From: Actinomycetota bacterium | GTDB lineage: Bacteria > Actinomycetota > JAHEXW01 | Direction of reading: 5' to 3' | DNA length: 64,000 nucleotides | Assembly: GCA_025355855.1 (NCBI GenBank) | Contig: JANXYU010000010.1 | Span: 1-64,000, forward strand | Shown here: positions 48,728 through 57,247 of the stretch, piece after piece | Layout: every line of letters begins with the position of its first letter | How positions within the stretch are numbered: the first letter of the stretch is position 1 | The notes under the pieces: model-generated | What the model saw: only the letters and a program-made list of their open reading frames with translations | What the model was told of the DNA's origin: nothing | Databases searched by the model: none | Made by a program: the position numbers and the translations under genes

Positions 48728-49438
48728 CTATACCTCCGGGCCGGCCAGGCCGGCTTCCTTTGCGAGTTCGACGACCGCCTCAACAGTCGCGGGGATCGTC
48801 ATGTTGCTGGTGTCGATCACATGAGCGTCAGCGGCGATTTGCAGCGGAGACGCGACGCGTGTTGAATCGAGCTTGTCTCGTGTGGTTATCGCGTCCGCCA
48901 CGTCTGCCAAGTCGACGTCCACGCCTGAGGCCTGCATGTCTATTAGACGGCGCTTCGTTCGTGTCGCGGGACTAGCGTCCAGATATATCTTAACCGTCGC
49001 GTCCGGAAACACAACCGTTCCGACGTCGCGGCCTTCGATAACGGCGCCCTTCTCAGCTTGACCGGTCAAGTACCGTTGGCGCTCTACCAATATGCGCCGC
49101 ACCTCCGGGTGGCTGGATACGGCGCTAACGGCTCCGGTGACGTCGGGCAGTCTAATTTCGCAGGAGACGTCTTCGCCGTCCAGAAACGTAACAACATCCG
49201 CGCCTTCCAGGTCAGCCTCCTGTTCGATCACGGTTTGCGCGGCCAGTTCCTTGATGCTTGGTCCGTTCGCGACGTCTACCCCGTTATGTAAAACCTTTAA
49301 CGTCAGAGCCCGGTACATCGCGCCCGTGTCGATATAATCAAAACCGAGGCGCTGAGCCGCTTGCTTGGCCACAGTACTCTTGCCCGAGCCGGCCGGTCCA
49401 TCGATTGCGATCACCACGCGCCCGCTAGACCGCGGCAC
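48728..49438 (-). CDS. cmk: cytidylate kinase
   Basis: A 236-residue (d)CMP kinase with P-loop AIDGPAGSGKSTVAKQAA, YIDTGAMYRALTL, EGRDVGTVVFPDA and the DxxDxxR-type end region (VIDTSNMTI). The GTG start overlaps the aroA end by 14 nt. Confidence 0.95.
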   Translation of the reverse strand: MPRSSGRVVIAIDGPAGSGKSTVAKQAAQRLGFDYIDTGAMYRALTLKVLHNGVDVANGPSIKELAAQTVIEQEADLEGADVVTFLDGEDVSCEIRLPDVTGAVSAVSSHPEVRRILVERQRYLTGQAEKGAVIEGRDVGTVVFPDATVKIYLDASPATRTKRRLIDMQASGVDVDLADVADAITTRDKLDSTRVASPLQIAADAHVIDTSNMTIPATVEAVVELAKEAGLAGPEV

Positions 49439-50711
49439 CGGTCAGCATCCTCTCAAAGCCTGGAAACGATATGTCGATGCAGGCTTCGTTATCGATGACC
49501 GTCTCGCCGGCGGCGATGACGCCCGCGACGATCATAGCCATGGCCATGCGGTGGTCACCCAACGATTTTACGGCCGCACCGTGTAAAGGAGTCGGCCCCT
49601 TGATGACGAGGCCGTCGGCTGTCTCTCTGATTTTGGCGCCCATTGATCGGAGATTGGCGGTAATGACGCTCAACCGGTCGGATTCCTTAACGCGCAGTTC
49701 GGCTGCGCCTTTTATACTCGTCTGTCCAATCGCCTGAGTCGCCGCGACAGCCAAAATCGGTATTTCGTCCACCAGGCGCGGTACCGTCTCCGCACTGACC
49801 GTGGTGGCGCGTAACGGCCCCGACGTAACGATGATATCTGCCCGCGGCTCTTTGTTTTTGATCGTCATGGCGTCGTAGGTTATCGGCGCGCCCATTGTTT
49901 TTAAGACATCCAGCAACCCGATGCGCCCGGAATTCATGCCGACTTGCCTGATTACCAACCTTGACGACGCTGTCAATATAGCGGCGACAATAAAGAAGGC
50001 GGCGCTGGATATATCACCCGGCACGCTGATGGCGGTTCCAGTTAGCGTCGTGCCGCCCGTCACAGTCACTCCCCCGCCCTCCGCCGCAACGGCCGCACCC
50101 ATTACCTCCAACATCCTCTCGGTATGGTCTCGTGAGGGATAGGGCTCTCGGACCGTGGTCCGGCCGGCGGCGTATAGGCCAGCCAACAGAAGAGCCGATT
50201 TTATTTGCGCGCTGGCCACCGGCGTGTCGTATTTGATTCCTTGCAGCGCGGACCCGGTAATCGTCAACGGAAGCTTATCGTCCCCGCTCGGTCCGGATAT
50301 TTGCGCTCCCATGGCCGTCAATGGCGCGACTACCCGGTCCATCGGCCTGCTCCGCAAGGATTCGTCGCCTGTAATCGAGCTCGAGAATGATTGGCCGGCC
50401 AGCAGACCGGTCATAAGCCTGGCTGTAGTGGCTGAGTTGCCGGCGTCCAAAACACTTTCCGCCGCCCGCAGCCCGTTTAGGCCGGCGCCGTGGACCACTA
50501 CGACTTCTTCTCCAACGCCGTCAATGCGAACGCCTAGGGCGCGCAAAACAGCCGCCGTGCTTAAGCAATCGCCTGTGTTAAGGAAGTTATCAATGTGTGT
50601 CTCGCCGTCAGCGATCGCGCCCAGCATTAGCGCGCGGTGTGATATGGATTTGTCGCCCGGCATTGTCAGCTCGCCGCGCAGACCGTTAATGGCCGTAACG
50701 GTCAAGCTCAT
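49425..50711 (-). CDS. aroA: 3-phosphoshikimate 1-carboxyvinyltransferase (EPSP synthase)
   Basis: A 428-residue enzyme of the shikimate pathway. It has PGDKSISHRALMLGAIADGE, the PEP-site loop LDAGNSATTARLMTG, VPGDISSAAFFIVAA and the C-terminal LGDHRMAMAM. The loop has Ala where class I enzymes have Gly (E. coli Gly96), as in class II enzymes. It overlaps tyrA by 4 nt and sits in an aroF-tyrA-aroA-cmk operon. Confidence 0.95.
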   Translation of the reverse strand: MSLTVTAINGLRGELTMPGDKSISHRALMLGAIADGETHIDNFLNTGDCLSTAAVLRALGVRIDGVGEEVVVVHGAGLNGLRAAESVLDAGNSATTARLMTGLLAGQSFSSSITGDESLRSRPMDRVVAPLTAMGAQISGPSGDDKLPLTITGSALQGIKYDTPVASAQIKSALLLAGLYAAGRTTVREPYPSRDHTERMLEVMGAAVAAEGGGVTVTGGTTLTGTAISVPGDISSAAFFIVAAILTASSRLVIRQVGMNSGRIGLLDVLKTMGAPITYDAMTIKNKEPRADIIVTSGPLRATTVSAETVPRLVDEIPILAVAATQAIGQTSIKGAAELRVKESDRLSVITANLRSMGAKIRETADGLVIKGPTPLHGAAVKSLGDHRMAMAMIVAGVIAAGETVIDNEACIDISFPGFERMLTGAAV

Positions 50712-51826
50712 TTCAACCGCCGTTCCAGGCTGGCGCTGTAACCGTGCCCGGTCAGGGTTTCTTCGACGCGGCGGGCTTCTGATTCTCCAAGTACTGAAAG
50801 ACGCAGTAGACCGTTGTCGGCCTCGGTTGAATGAACGATCTGAATGTCCTCGATATTGATCCCGGCGTCAGCTACGAGAAGCGTGATTTCGCTTAATACC
50901 TTGGGTCGGTTCGGAACTACCACGGTCAGTTCGTAGACTAGAGGCATTTCTGCCTCCTGCAGTCTAGGCAGGTCTTGACGCACCGCTCGCGCGTTGGCCA
51001 ATTTCAACCGCACGCCCTCGGCGTCGCCTTCCCGCAGCAGTTGAGAAAATGTCTCAAGCTCATCCTTATATTGATCTATGAGCAATTGAATCGCTTCCCT
51101 GTTTTCTAGGCAGATGTCGACCCAAATGCCCGCCGGGCTACCCGCTATCCTGGTCATGTCGTAAAACCCGCCGGCCGCTAGCTTAAAGATATTGGCGAAA
51201 TCACGTTTCTCGGCCGACGTCACGTTTACCAGACTGGCTGAGAGGATGTGCGGCAAATGGCTGATCGCACCAACGACTCGGTCGTGCGCCGTCGGGTTCA
51301 GTGTAAACACACGGGCCCCGATCCTTCCCAGTAGATTATGCAGTGATTGCAGCGCGTCCGGGTCGGTTGCGGCCGTTGGAGTCAAAATGTAAGGGGCATT
51401 CTTGAACAAGTCCGGACTGGCGGCGTCGACGCCCGACAATTCGCTGCCGGCCATCGGATGTCCGCCGACAAAACGAGCCCGTGTCTCCGCGACTATTTCA
51501 TCTGCGGCGGTCACAATGCGGGCCTTGACGCTGGCGGCGTCGGTGATGATAGCACCCGGCTTGGTCGAGCCGGCGATCCGCCGGACCTCCTCGACAATCA
51601 GAGAGGCCGGAGTCGCAACGAAAACTATATCGGCCCCGCGCACGGCGTGACCGCAATCCAGGTAACCCGTGTCGATGGCGCCCATGGCGATTGCGCGATC
51701 AAGAGTTGCTTGGGTGCGAGCGCACCCGCTAACGTGCTCCAGTCCGGCTAGCTTCTTCAGTGCCAAGCCCAACGAGCCGCCGATCAAGCCGGTGCCGACA
51801 ATGGCGGCGGAGCGAATCTCGTCCAC
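50708..51826 (-). CDS. tyrA: prephenate dehydrogenase with C-terminal ACT domain
   Basis: A 372-residue enzyme making 4-hydroxyphenylpyruvate for tyrosine. The N-terminal Rossmann motif is AIVGTGLIGGSLGLAL, the catalytic region is GGHPMAGSELSGVDAA, and an all-helical dimer domain follows. A C-terminal ACT domain (ELTVVVPNRPKVLSEITLLVADAGINIEDI) suggests tyrosine feedback. The GTG start is 8 nt after the aroF stop. Confidence 0.93.
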   Translation of the reverse strand: MDEIRSAAIVGTGLIGGSLGLALKKLAGLEHVSGCARTQATLDRAIAMGAIDTGYLDCGHAVRGADIVFVATPASLIVEEVRRIAGSTKPGAIITDAASVKARIVTAADEIVAETRARFVGGHPMAGSELSGVDAASPDLFKNAPYILTPTAATDPDALQSLHNLLGRIGARVFTLNPTAHDRVVGAISHLPHILSASLVNVTSAEKRDFANIFKLAAGGFYDMTRIAGSPAGIWVDICLENREAIQLLIDQYKDELETFSQLLREGDAEGVRLKLANARAVRQDLPRLQEAEMPLVYELTVVVPNRPKVLSEITLLVADAGINIEDIQIVHSTEADNGLLRLSVLGESEARRVEETLTGHGYSASLERRLK

Positions 51827-51834
51827 CGGTCGGC

Positions 51835-52848
51835 CTACATGCCTTTGCCGAAAACCCGTACGGCTTGTTTGACGTTCTTCATCAAGGTTTCAAAATTGTC
51901 ATATTTCAAAGACTCGTACCCGTCCGACAAGGCTTCTTCCGGATTCGGGTGCACCTCGATCATCAAGCCATGCGCTCCGACCGCAACTGAAGCGATGCTC
52001 ATCGGTTCGACAATATCCCAACGACCGACTCCGTGCGACGGATCGACAATGATGGGCAGATGGCTCAGTTTCTTGACTATAGGCACACAGCTTAAGTCAA
52101 GCGTGTTGCGGGTGTAGGTCTCGAATGTCCGAATGCCGCGTTCGCATAGGATGACGTCGTTGTTTCCCCCGCTGACCACGTATTCAGCCGCCATCAGAAA
52201 TTCCTCGATCGTTGAGGATAATCCTCGTTTGATCATCACCGGCTTGTTGGACTGTCCGACGTATTTTAGCAATGTGAAGTTCTGCATGTTGCGGGCGCCG
52301 ATCTGCAGTATATCGGCGTACTCGACGACCAGGTCGACATCGCGCGCGTCCATAACCTCGGTTACAATTGGCAAACCCGTTATGTCCCGGGCTTCCGCCA
52401 TTATCTTCAGACCTTCTTCCCCCAGGCCCTGGAAGCTATACGGAGAACTTCTCGGCTTGAAAGCGCCGCCGCGCAGAATCTGCGCCCCGGTCTTGGCGAC
52501 GAACTTGGCTATATCAAGGTAAACTTCGCGGCTCTCCACCGAACACGGGCCCGCCATCACGGTAAAATTGTTCCCACCGACCTTGACCCCGCGAACATCG
52601 ACAATCGTGTCAGACGGATGGAACTCCCGGCCGACCAGCTTGAAAGGTTTAAGTATCGGGACTACGCGCTCGACACCAGGGAATGTCGCCAGCGGCAAGT
52701 CCCGAGCCTTCATTGTATCGCCGACCAGGCCGATAACAGTCGCGAACGCGCCCTTGCTGACATGGACGTCAACCCCGACCTCTTTGACCTTCTCTATTAG
52801 ATGGTCAATGTCGTTGTCTGTCGCGCTTTCGCGCATGATTATCATCAC
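51835..52848 (-). CDS. aroF: 3-deoxy-7-phosphoheptulonate synthase, type I-beta with ACT-like N-terminal domain
   Basis: First step of the shikimate pathway. The N-terminal ferredoxin-like regulatory domain (MIIMRESATDNDIDHLIEKV) precedes the barrel with AGPCSVESREVYLDIA, LRGGAFKPRSSPYSFQG, IGARNMQNF, VMIKRGLSSTIEEFL and PIIVDPSHGVGR. The track begins at an ATG 13 codons earlier. A strong GGGGAGG stands about 8-10 nt before GTG 52848 and ATG 52845, so the start is there, matching the family's MII N-terminus. Confidence 0.94.
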   Translation of the reverse strand: MMIIMRESATDNDIDHLIEKVKEVGVDVHVSKGAFATVIGLVGDTMKARDLPLATFPGVERVVPILKPFKLVGREFHPSDTIVDVRGVKVGGNNFTVMAGPCSVESREVYLDIAKFVAKTGAQILRGGAFKPRSSPYSFQGLGEEGLKIMAEARDITGLPIVTEVMDARDVDLVVEYADILQIGARNMQNFTLLKYVGQSNKPVMIKRGLSSTIEEFLMAAEYVVSGGNNDVILCERGIRTFETYTRNTLDLSCVPIVKKLSHLPIIVDPSHGVGRWDIVEPMSIASVAVGAHGLMIEVHPNPEEALSDGYESLKYDNFETLMKNVKQAVRVFGKGM

Positions 52849-52896
52849 GTGCGCGTCACCTCCCCTTGTGAAGTGCGTTTTTATCATTCAATACTA

Positions 52897-54309
52897 TCAA
52901 AACGCCGCCAAGTAAGCGAGAGCGGTCGTCTCCCATGAAAATTCGCGTATTGCTGTTTTGTGCAGTCTCTGGCGGTGCCCCTGATCCATCGTGTCATAAA
53001 GTGACAACACTCTTGTTACCGCCGCCGCCATCTGGCGCGTCAGGTTCCCGTTCGGCCGCAGAGCGGTCAACCCAGAGTCGCCCAGTTCTGCCGCTAGGAT
53101 GTCCAAAGGGGCACGCAAGCCGGTCTGGTAGGTAGCGATTGGAATCGCTCCGGCAGCCGCCGCCTCGATCGCGCTCAATCCGTAGGCCTCTGGATATACG
53201 CTGGGCATTAGTGATACGTCCGCCGCCGCGAAGGCCGGCGCCATCTCGTCGTGCGCCAGGTGTCCCAAAAATGTCACGTGCTTGGCCAGTCCGCGCGCCG
53301 CTGCCAGGTACAGCGCGCTTTCCTGTTCGTTCATTACCGGTATGACCTGGCCCCAGTCGCCTGCCTCTCCCATGTCCGGCGACTCGCTAACATACGCTGC
53401 CGCACCTGCTACGTCCCCGGCCGACAATAACTCGATTATGCGGCGCAGGCTTGGCTCCAGCGGTCCGTCTCCCGCTAATCGCAGTTCAAAATCCGGGTTA
53501 TCTCGCAATATCAGAGGTAAAGCAGCGATAAGGTATTGAGGCCCTTTTGTCCACAATAGCCGGCCGGCAAAAATCCCGACCGTTTGCTTTCGTGCTGTAA
53601 CGCACGAAAGCGGCCGAAACAGCATTGTGTCGACGCCAGGCGGGATAACGATTGTCTTGCTGCCTATATTCAGGCCCGTGGAGTCGGAGAAATCAATCAC
53701 GTCCGCCACACTCGAGTCGCTGAGAGCGGTGATCGAATGCGCGTCGCGCGCGGCGCTGATAAAATATGGAACCAGCCGCGGATCAGCCTTAAGACTGAAG
53801 TTGAGCGCGCTGCCGTGAATGGTCATCGTATATGGCACTTCTTCCAGACCGGCTTCGCTTAATGCTTGTCTTACCTCATATGGCTGCATAATAGCGTGGT
53901 TGGCCTGGACTGCCTCAGGCGGCCAACGTCGAAAGATTGTCGCGAGCGCCACGATATTGTCATCAAGATAGGCGTCAATTTTTTCTGTCGCAGCCTCTTG
54001 GAAGGTATGATTTTCGAAGGATTTGTCGCCGGAGGCGACGTAGGTCAGTAGCAGCCCGTGAATGTCCGGCCGGACGCAACGGCAGGCGCCCGCGTATTGT
54101 CTGTCTCGTTTGAATATAGTCGTCAGGCTGTGGTTAGCGGAATCAAGCGCGTACGCCGCGTCGACAAAATCGTATTTTTCGGGAGTCTTCTCCTGGCAGA
54201 CCAGGGTAACGTCATGTCCCAAGCTAGTAAATGCTCTGGCCAGCTCACGAACGTAAATGCCGCTGCCGGAATCAGCCAGGAAATATCCGTGGACAACCGC
54301 TATCCGCAT
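52897..54309 (-). CDS. GT4-family glycosyltransferase
   Basis: A protein of about 470 residues with a GT-B fold. The N-terminal HGYFLADSGSGIYVRELARAF is of GT4 type; the C-terminal Rossmann half has GIFAGRLLWTKGPQYLIAALP and the EX7E motif in PSVYPEAYGLSAIEAAAAG. An insertion of about 35 residues (LSAGDVAGAAAYVSESPDMGE) lies before the donor-site region. The acceptor is unknown. I place the start at ATG 54309, 11 nt after the SDR stop, rather than in the SDR. A perfect hairpin lies inside the coding sequence at 53586-53611. Confidence 0.87.
   Translation of the reverse strand: MRIAVVHGYFLADSGSGIYVRELARAFTSLGHDVTLVCQEKTPEKYDFVDAAYALDSANHSLTTIFKRDRQYAGACRCVRPDIHGLLLTYVASGDKSFENHTFQEAATEKIDAYLDDNIVALATIFRRWPPEAVQANHAIMQPYEVRQALSEAGLEEVPYTMTIHGSALNFSLKADPRLVPYFISAARDAHSITALSDSSVADVIDFSDSTGLNIGSKTIVIPPGVDTMLFRPLSCVTARKQTVGIFAGRLLWTKGPQYLIAALPLILRDNPDFELRLAGDGPLEPSLRRIIELLSAGDVAGAAAYVSESPDMGEAGDWGQVIPVMNEQESALYLAAARGLAKHVTFLGHLAHDEMAPAFAAADVSLMPSVYPEAYGLSAIEAAAAGAIPIATYQTGLRAPLDILAAELGDSGLTALRPNGNLTRQMAAAVTRVLSLYDTMDQGHRQRLHKTAIREFSWETTALAYLAAF
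53586..53611. repeat. 26-nt perfect stem-loop repeat inside the GT4 gene
   Basis: GCTTTCGTGC and GCACGAAAGC (10-bp perfect arms) flank TGTAAC. It resembles the element at 57003-57026 (CTTTAGCGC-TTTAAC-GCGCTAAAG) in arms and loop and encodes residues around LSCVTARKQ. Confidence 0.55.
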
Positions 54310-54320
54310 TTTTGTCAGAC

Positions 54321-55142
54321 CTAGTCGCGCAACTTGCCTGTCATTGCGAGGCGCATCATCCGCGTCATCCCCCGCCACCGCCGCGCCCCGCTGAAGGCAT
54401 TATAGAACCCGCCGGTCGTATGGCCCGGCTCCTGCGCCGCAATCGCGACGACCAGACGTCCCGTCTCCTCCGGAGGCACTCCTATGGCGTCTAGAATAAT
54501 GGGAACTTTGGCCGCTCTCGCCTCCATGTTCTTGCCAACCCGCAAGTCGCGATAGAAATCGGTTGCCACCATACCGGGACTCAGCAAATGAACCGAGACA
54601 GGATAATTCTTGTTCTCTTCCGCCAAACTTCTGGTGAGACTGGTGACCGCGGCCTTGGTCATCGCGTAAACAGAGGTGTACGGGCTGGCCTTGCCGTCAT
54701 AGCCCTTGCCTGTCATGTTGACCAAGATACCGCCGTTCTCCTTGAAATAGCGCAGCGCGACGCGCGACCCGTTGACCACGCCCAACACATTGACCCGCAC
54801 AATATCCTCCGCTTCGGCAGCCGTCATCTCGTCCAAAGCGATCACGCCCTGAGGCAAACCCGCGTTATTAACCCAGACGTCGACCCGGCCATAGGCAGCG
54901 ATGGCCTCTTCCATAAGACGCTCAAGGTCACCCGGTTCGGTAACGTCACACTTGACGCCTGTGGCGCTCAGATTACGGGCCGCCAGATCCGCGACCGTCT
55001 CTTCCACCGCCAGCTTATTACGGCTGGAAACAACCTGGGAGGCTCCCGCGACAGCGCATGCCTCCGCGATCGCCCGGCCAATACCGCGTGTCGAGCCGGT
55101 AACGACAACGACTTTTCCCGTCAAATCGATCTTGTCGCTCAC
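54321..55142 (-). CDS. short-chain dehydrogenase/reductase
   Basis: A 273-residue classical SDR. The cofactor motif is VVVTGSTRGIGRAIAEA, followed by CDVTEPGD, NNAGLPQG, and the active site Ser-Tyr-Lys with YTSVYAMTKAAV. The Arg/Lys pattern after the Gly motif (SSRNK) suggests NADPH. The substrate is unknown. The GTG start overlaps the wrbA-like stop by 4 nt, and the GT4 gene follows. Confidence 0.88.
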   Translation of the reverse strand: MSDKIDLTGKVVVVTGSTRGIGRAIAEACAVAGASQVVSSRNKLAVEETVADLAARNLSATGVKCDVTEPGDLERLMEEAIAAYGRVDVWVNNAGLPQGVIALDEMTAAEAEDIVRVNVLGVVNGSRVALRYFKENGGILVNMTGKGYDGKASPYTSVYAMTKAAVTSLTRSLAEENKNYPVSVHLLSPGMVATDFYRDLRVGKNMEARAAKVPIILDAIGVPPEETGRLVVAIAAQEPGHTTGGFYNAFSGARRWRGMTRMMRLAMTGKLRD

Positions 55143-55780
55143 TTCATCTCCTTCATCATCGCGGCACGAGCCGGGGCAAGGGTTTTTGTCAGCAGCGCGA
55201 CATAGCGGCCCTGGTAACGAGCTCCGTCCAGCTCGTTGTCGGTCGGCATATGCTTATTGTCATGTCCGACGACTGTCGAGGCCCCGTAGGGGGAGCAACC
55301 TGTAACTTCGTCGAATCTGGTCTGTCCCGCGAAATTGTACGGTAAGCCGGCGATTATCATGCCGTGATGCAGCAAAGTCGTGTGAAAACTGAGAATCGTC
55401 GCTTCCTGGCCGCCATGTTGGTTGTTCGAACTGGTGAAAACGCCCCCGACTTTGCCGGTTAACTTCCGAGCCGCCCAGATCGAACCGCTAGTATCCAAAA
55501 ATTGCCGCATCTGCGCCGCCATCATCCCATAGCGAGTCGGCGTGCCGAAAATCACACCATCTGCTTCGCCCAACTCATCAAGCAGGCACTCTGAGTAGAG
55601 GGAGCACGCTTGATGCGCCTCCCAAGCGCCGGCTTTCTTGAGCACTTCCTCGGGAACTGTCTCCGGTACTCTGCGGATGCTGACCTCAACGCCGTCCACG
55701 CTGTTTGCTCCCGCTGCTTCCGCTTCCGCCATCTTCAGGATGTGTCCGTACATGGAGTAGAAAACAACCAGCAGTTTCAT
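55139..55780 (-). CDS. wrbA: NAD(P)H:quinone oxidoreductase, WrbA type
   Basis: A flavodoxin-like enzyme of about 213 residues reducing quinones by two electrons. The FMN phosphate loop is VFYSMYGHILKMAEA, then FGTPTRYGMMAAQMRQFLD, FTSSNNQHGGQEATI and GCSPYGASTV. The ATG at 55780 has GGAGG at 9 nt. First gene of the wrbA-SDR-GT4 run, which it may serve for redox protection. Confidence 0.9.
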   Translation of the reverse strand: MKLLVVFYSMYGHILKMAEAEAAGANSVDGVEVSIRRVPETVPEEVLKKAGAWEAHQACSLYSECLLDELGEADGVIFGTPTRYGMMAAQMRQFLDTSGSIWAARKLTGKVGGVFTSSNNQHGGQEATILSFHTTLLHHGMIIAGLPYNFAGQTRFDEVTGCSPYGASTVVGHDNKHMPTDNELDGARYQGRYVALLTKTLAPARAAMMKEMK

Positions 55781-55813
55781 CAACAACAGCCTCCTTTAAT
55801 GCCTTGTATCTGA

Positions 55814-56296
55814 CTAGATCGGGTTCCCCGACCCGTCTTTCATTACGAGTTTCTGCGGCGTTTTGACGGCCGTATATTCCGCCCCCGCCTGGTCGGTGTA
55901 GATGAGGGTAAACGAATCATTCGTGACAGCGGTAACTGCTACCTTGCCTTTTTCAGGACCCCCGATAGCCCACTGGGTCGCCGCGTCAATCTCGGCCATC
56001 GTGGTGCCGTCCATACCGGAATAGGTGCCGTCATGCGTGGCCGCGTAGGCGTCGGTCGCGGAAACCGCCCCCGTCAGAATGGCCTTCGCCATAATCGCCG
56101 TGGGTTTGGAACCGACCACATTGAGTATTGATCCCCCACCAGACAACCCCAGCAGATAATCAAGCCCAAACGACGCCAGCGTGCCGACAACGAGAATCAT
56201 AACGCCTATCAGGGCCCAGTTGCGTCTTTTGATATCCTTGCCGACCGCCTTGATGACCGGCGGTCTGGACTGTCTTTCCTGTTCCTCTTCTACCAT
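55814..56296 (-). CDS. membrane protein with pilin-like extracellular segment, unknown
   Basis: A 160-residue protein. A charged cytoplasmic N-terminus (about 26 residues) precedes one membrane helix (ALIGVMILVVGTLASFGLDYLL). The outer domain's spacing (ILTGAVSATDAYAATHDGTYSGM... VTNDSFTLIYTDQAG) resembles type IV pilin-like globular heads. It lacks a prepilin peptidase site, so it is not a normal pilin. It overlaps the PIN gene by 7 nt. Function unknown. Confidence 0.6.
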   Translation of the reverse strand: MVEEEQERQSRPPVIKAVGKDIKRRNWALIGVMILVVGTLASFGLDYLLGLSGGGSILNVVGSKPTAIMAKAILTGAVSATDAYAATHDGTYSGMDGTTMAEIDAATQWAIGGPEKGKVAVTAVTNDSFTLIYTDQAGAEYTAVKTPQKLVMKDGSGNPI

Positions 56297-56748
56297 CGTT
56301 TCCCCAAACTCTGACTTAGTTTTTTGTGTTGGGCCTGGGTCAGCAAGCGCCGGCTTTTGGCCTGCTGTAATATCCAGGCCGCGTCACGCACGGTTATCCC
56401 CGATCCGATCAGCTCGTGGCGGGCCATACGATCGTTGGTAACCATAGTGTACAAATGAGTCAGCGCGATGGCCGCCGTGTCCCGCTCGCCGCGATGCAAG
56501 AAGGTTGTATTGAACCCGGCGCTTTCATTGGCTTCCGGCGGCCCCGCTTCGACGACCCGGACCGCGCCTGCCGCCACGTCACCCCGAAAAATCTCCCGGC
56601 CGATGCCGCGCGCCACGCCCTCCATCTCGCGCCGTACAGTTTCGGAGACCACAACGCCCTCTTCACACACGGCGTGCAAAACGTCGGGCCGCTCCAAACG
56701 GCAATAGAATACTATTAGTACATCCGTATCGATAATGAACTGGCTCAA
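56290..56748 (-). CDS. PIN-domain protein (putative RNase)
   Basis: A 152-residue PIN-fold protein. The first acidic residues are in FIIDTDVLIVFY, Glu is in SETVRREMEG, and Asp is in MVTNDRMAR with a further Asp in ITVRDAAWIL; HRGERDTAAIAL is the mid-helix block. Such proteins act as Mg2+-dependent RNases, often as toxins. No clear antitoxin precedes it. The 160-aa membrane gene overlaps downstream, so a toxin-antitoxin role is unsupported. The start is TTG with AAGGA upstream. Confidence 0.72.
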   Translation of the reverse strand: MSQFIIDTDVLIVFYCRLERPDVLHAVCEEGVVVSETVRREMEGVARGIGREIFRGDVAAGAVRVVEAGPPEANESAGFNTTFLHRGERDTAAIALTHLYTMVTNDRMARHELIGSGITVRDAAWILQQAKSRRLLTQAQHKKLSQSLGKRW

Positions 56749-56777
56749 ATGATTCCTTAGAGTCCCTGGTCGATCCG

Positions 56778-56927
56778 CTAGAATGGTCGATTAGGCCGGA
56801 ACTTCGGCCGATAACCCAGCGTCCGCCGGTATCTTTTTCGCAAGAAGACAGCGCTGACGGCCGCCAAAGACAGAATCCCAGGAAAGCCCAGGAATGGTTC
56901 GCCGCACTCTACCCGCGTCCCGTCGCG
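56778..56927 (-). pseudogene. gene remnant encoding a C-terminal membrane anchor
   Basis: An open frame of 49 codons between two stops, with no ATG, GTG or TTG near its 5' end. It reads ECGEPFLGFPGILSLAAVSA then FLRKRYRR and a basic tail: a hydrophobic helix followed by Arg/Lys, the layout of C-terminal sorting or anchor segments of surface proteins. Probably the 3' relic of a decayed surface-protein gene. The rest of the 517-nt gap (56749-57265) holds palindromic repeats and one possible micro-ORF. Confidence 0.4.
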
Positions 56928-57002
56928 TTACCAGTGGCCTCGTGTATCTCTAAACCCCAGTATATTGGTTTCTCGGCGCGCGGTATAGGTCCCGCTCGCC
57001 TG

Positions 57003-57026
57003 CTTTAGCGCTTTAACGCGCTAAAG
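57003..57026. repeat. palindromic repeat A
   Basis: CTTTAGCGC and GCGCTAAAG (9-bp perfect arms) flank TTTAAC. One of three related AGCGCT-centred elements within 250 nt. Confidence 0.7.
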
Positions 57027-57090
57027 TGTCTCCAGTGTAAATAGCTCTTTTGCCAATGTGTTCGCGACGACCAGACAGGAGTTTGCCGTT

Positions 57091-57126
57091 GGACCACTTC
57101 AGCGCTACGTAGCGCTGAAGTGGTCC
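57091..57126. repeat. palindromic repeat B, 36-bp perfect palindrome
   Basis: GGACCACTTCAGCGCTAC is followed directly by its exact reverse complement, with no loop. No T-run follows on either strand, so it is not a normal terminator. It shares CACTTYAGCGC with elements A and C. Confidence 0.9.
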
Positions 57127-57157
57127 TGAGTCAAAAAACATTCGGAGGGAAACAATT

Positions 57158-57247
57158 ATGCAAGGCTCGTCGCCAGAAAGCATACAACCATGTGAACGCG
57201 TATGTTGTTTGAGGCGCGCTTCTTGCCTTGGTGCTTTAAAGCGCTAA
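57158..57247 (+). CDS. possible 29-aa Cys-rich micro-protein
   Basis: Too short for the ORF track. ATG at 57158 is preceded by a strong SD (CGGAGGGAAACAATTATG, spacing 8) on the plus strand, opposite to all neighbours. The product has four Cys (PCERVCCLRRASCLG) and ends in LKR. It begins 31 nt after the 36-bp palindrome, and its stop lies in repeat C. No family is recognised; it may be chance. Confidence 0.35.
   Translation: MQGSSPESIQPCERVCCLRRASCLGALKR

Noticed and set aside
55814-56748. PIN protein plus overlapping gene as a toxin-antitoxin pair
   Set aside because: The overlapping gene is a membrane protein with an extracellular domain, not a DNA-binding or small antitoxin, and it lies downstream.
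57091-57126. The 36-bp palindrome as a bidirectional terminator
   Set aside because: No T-run follows the stem on either strand.
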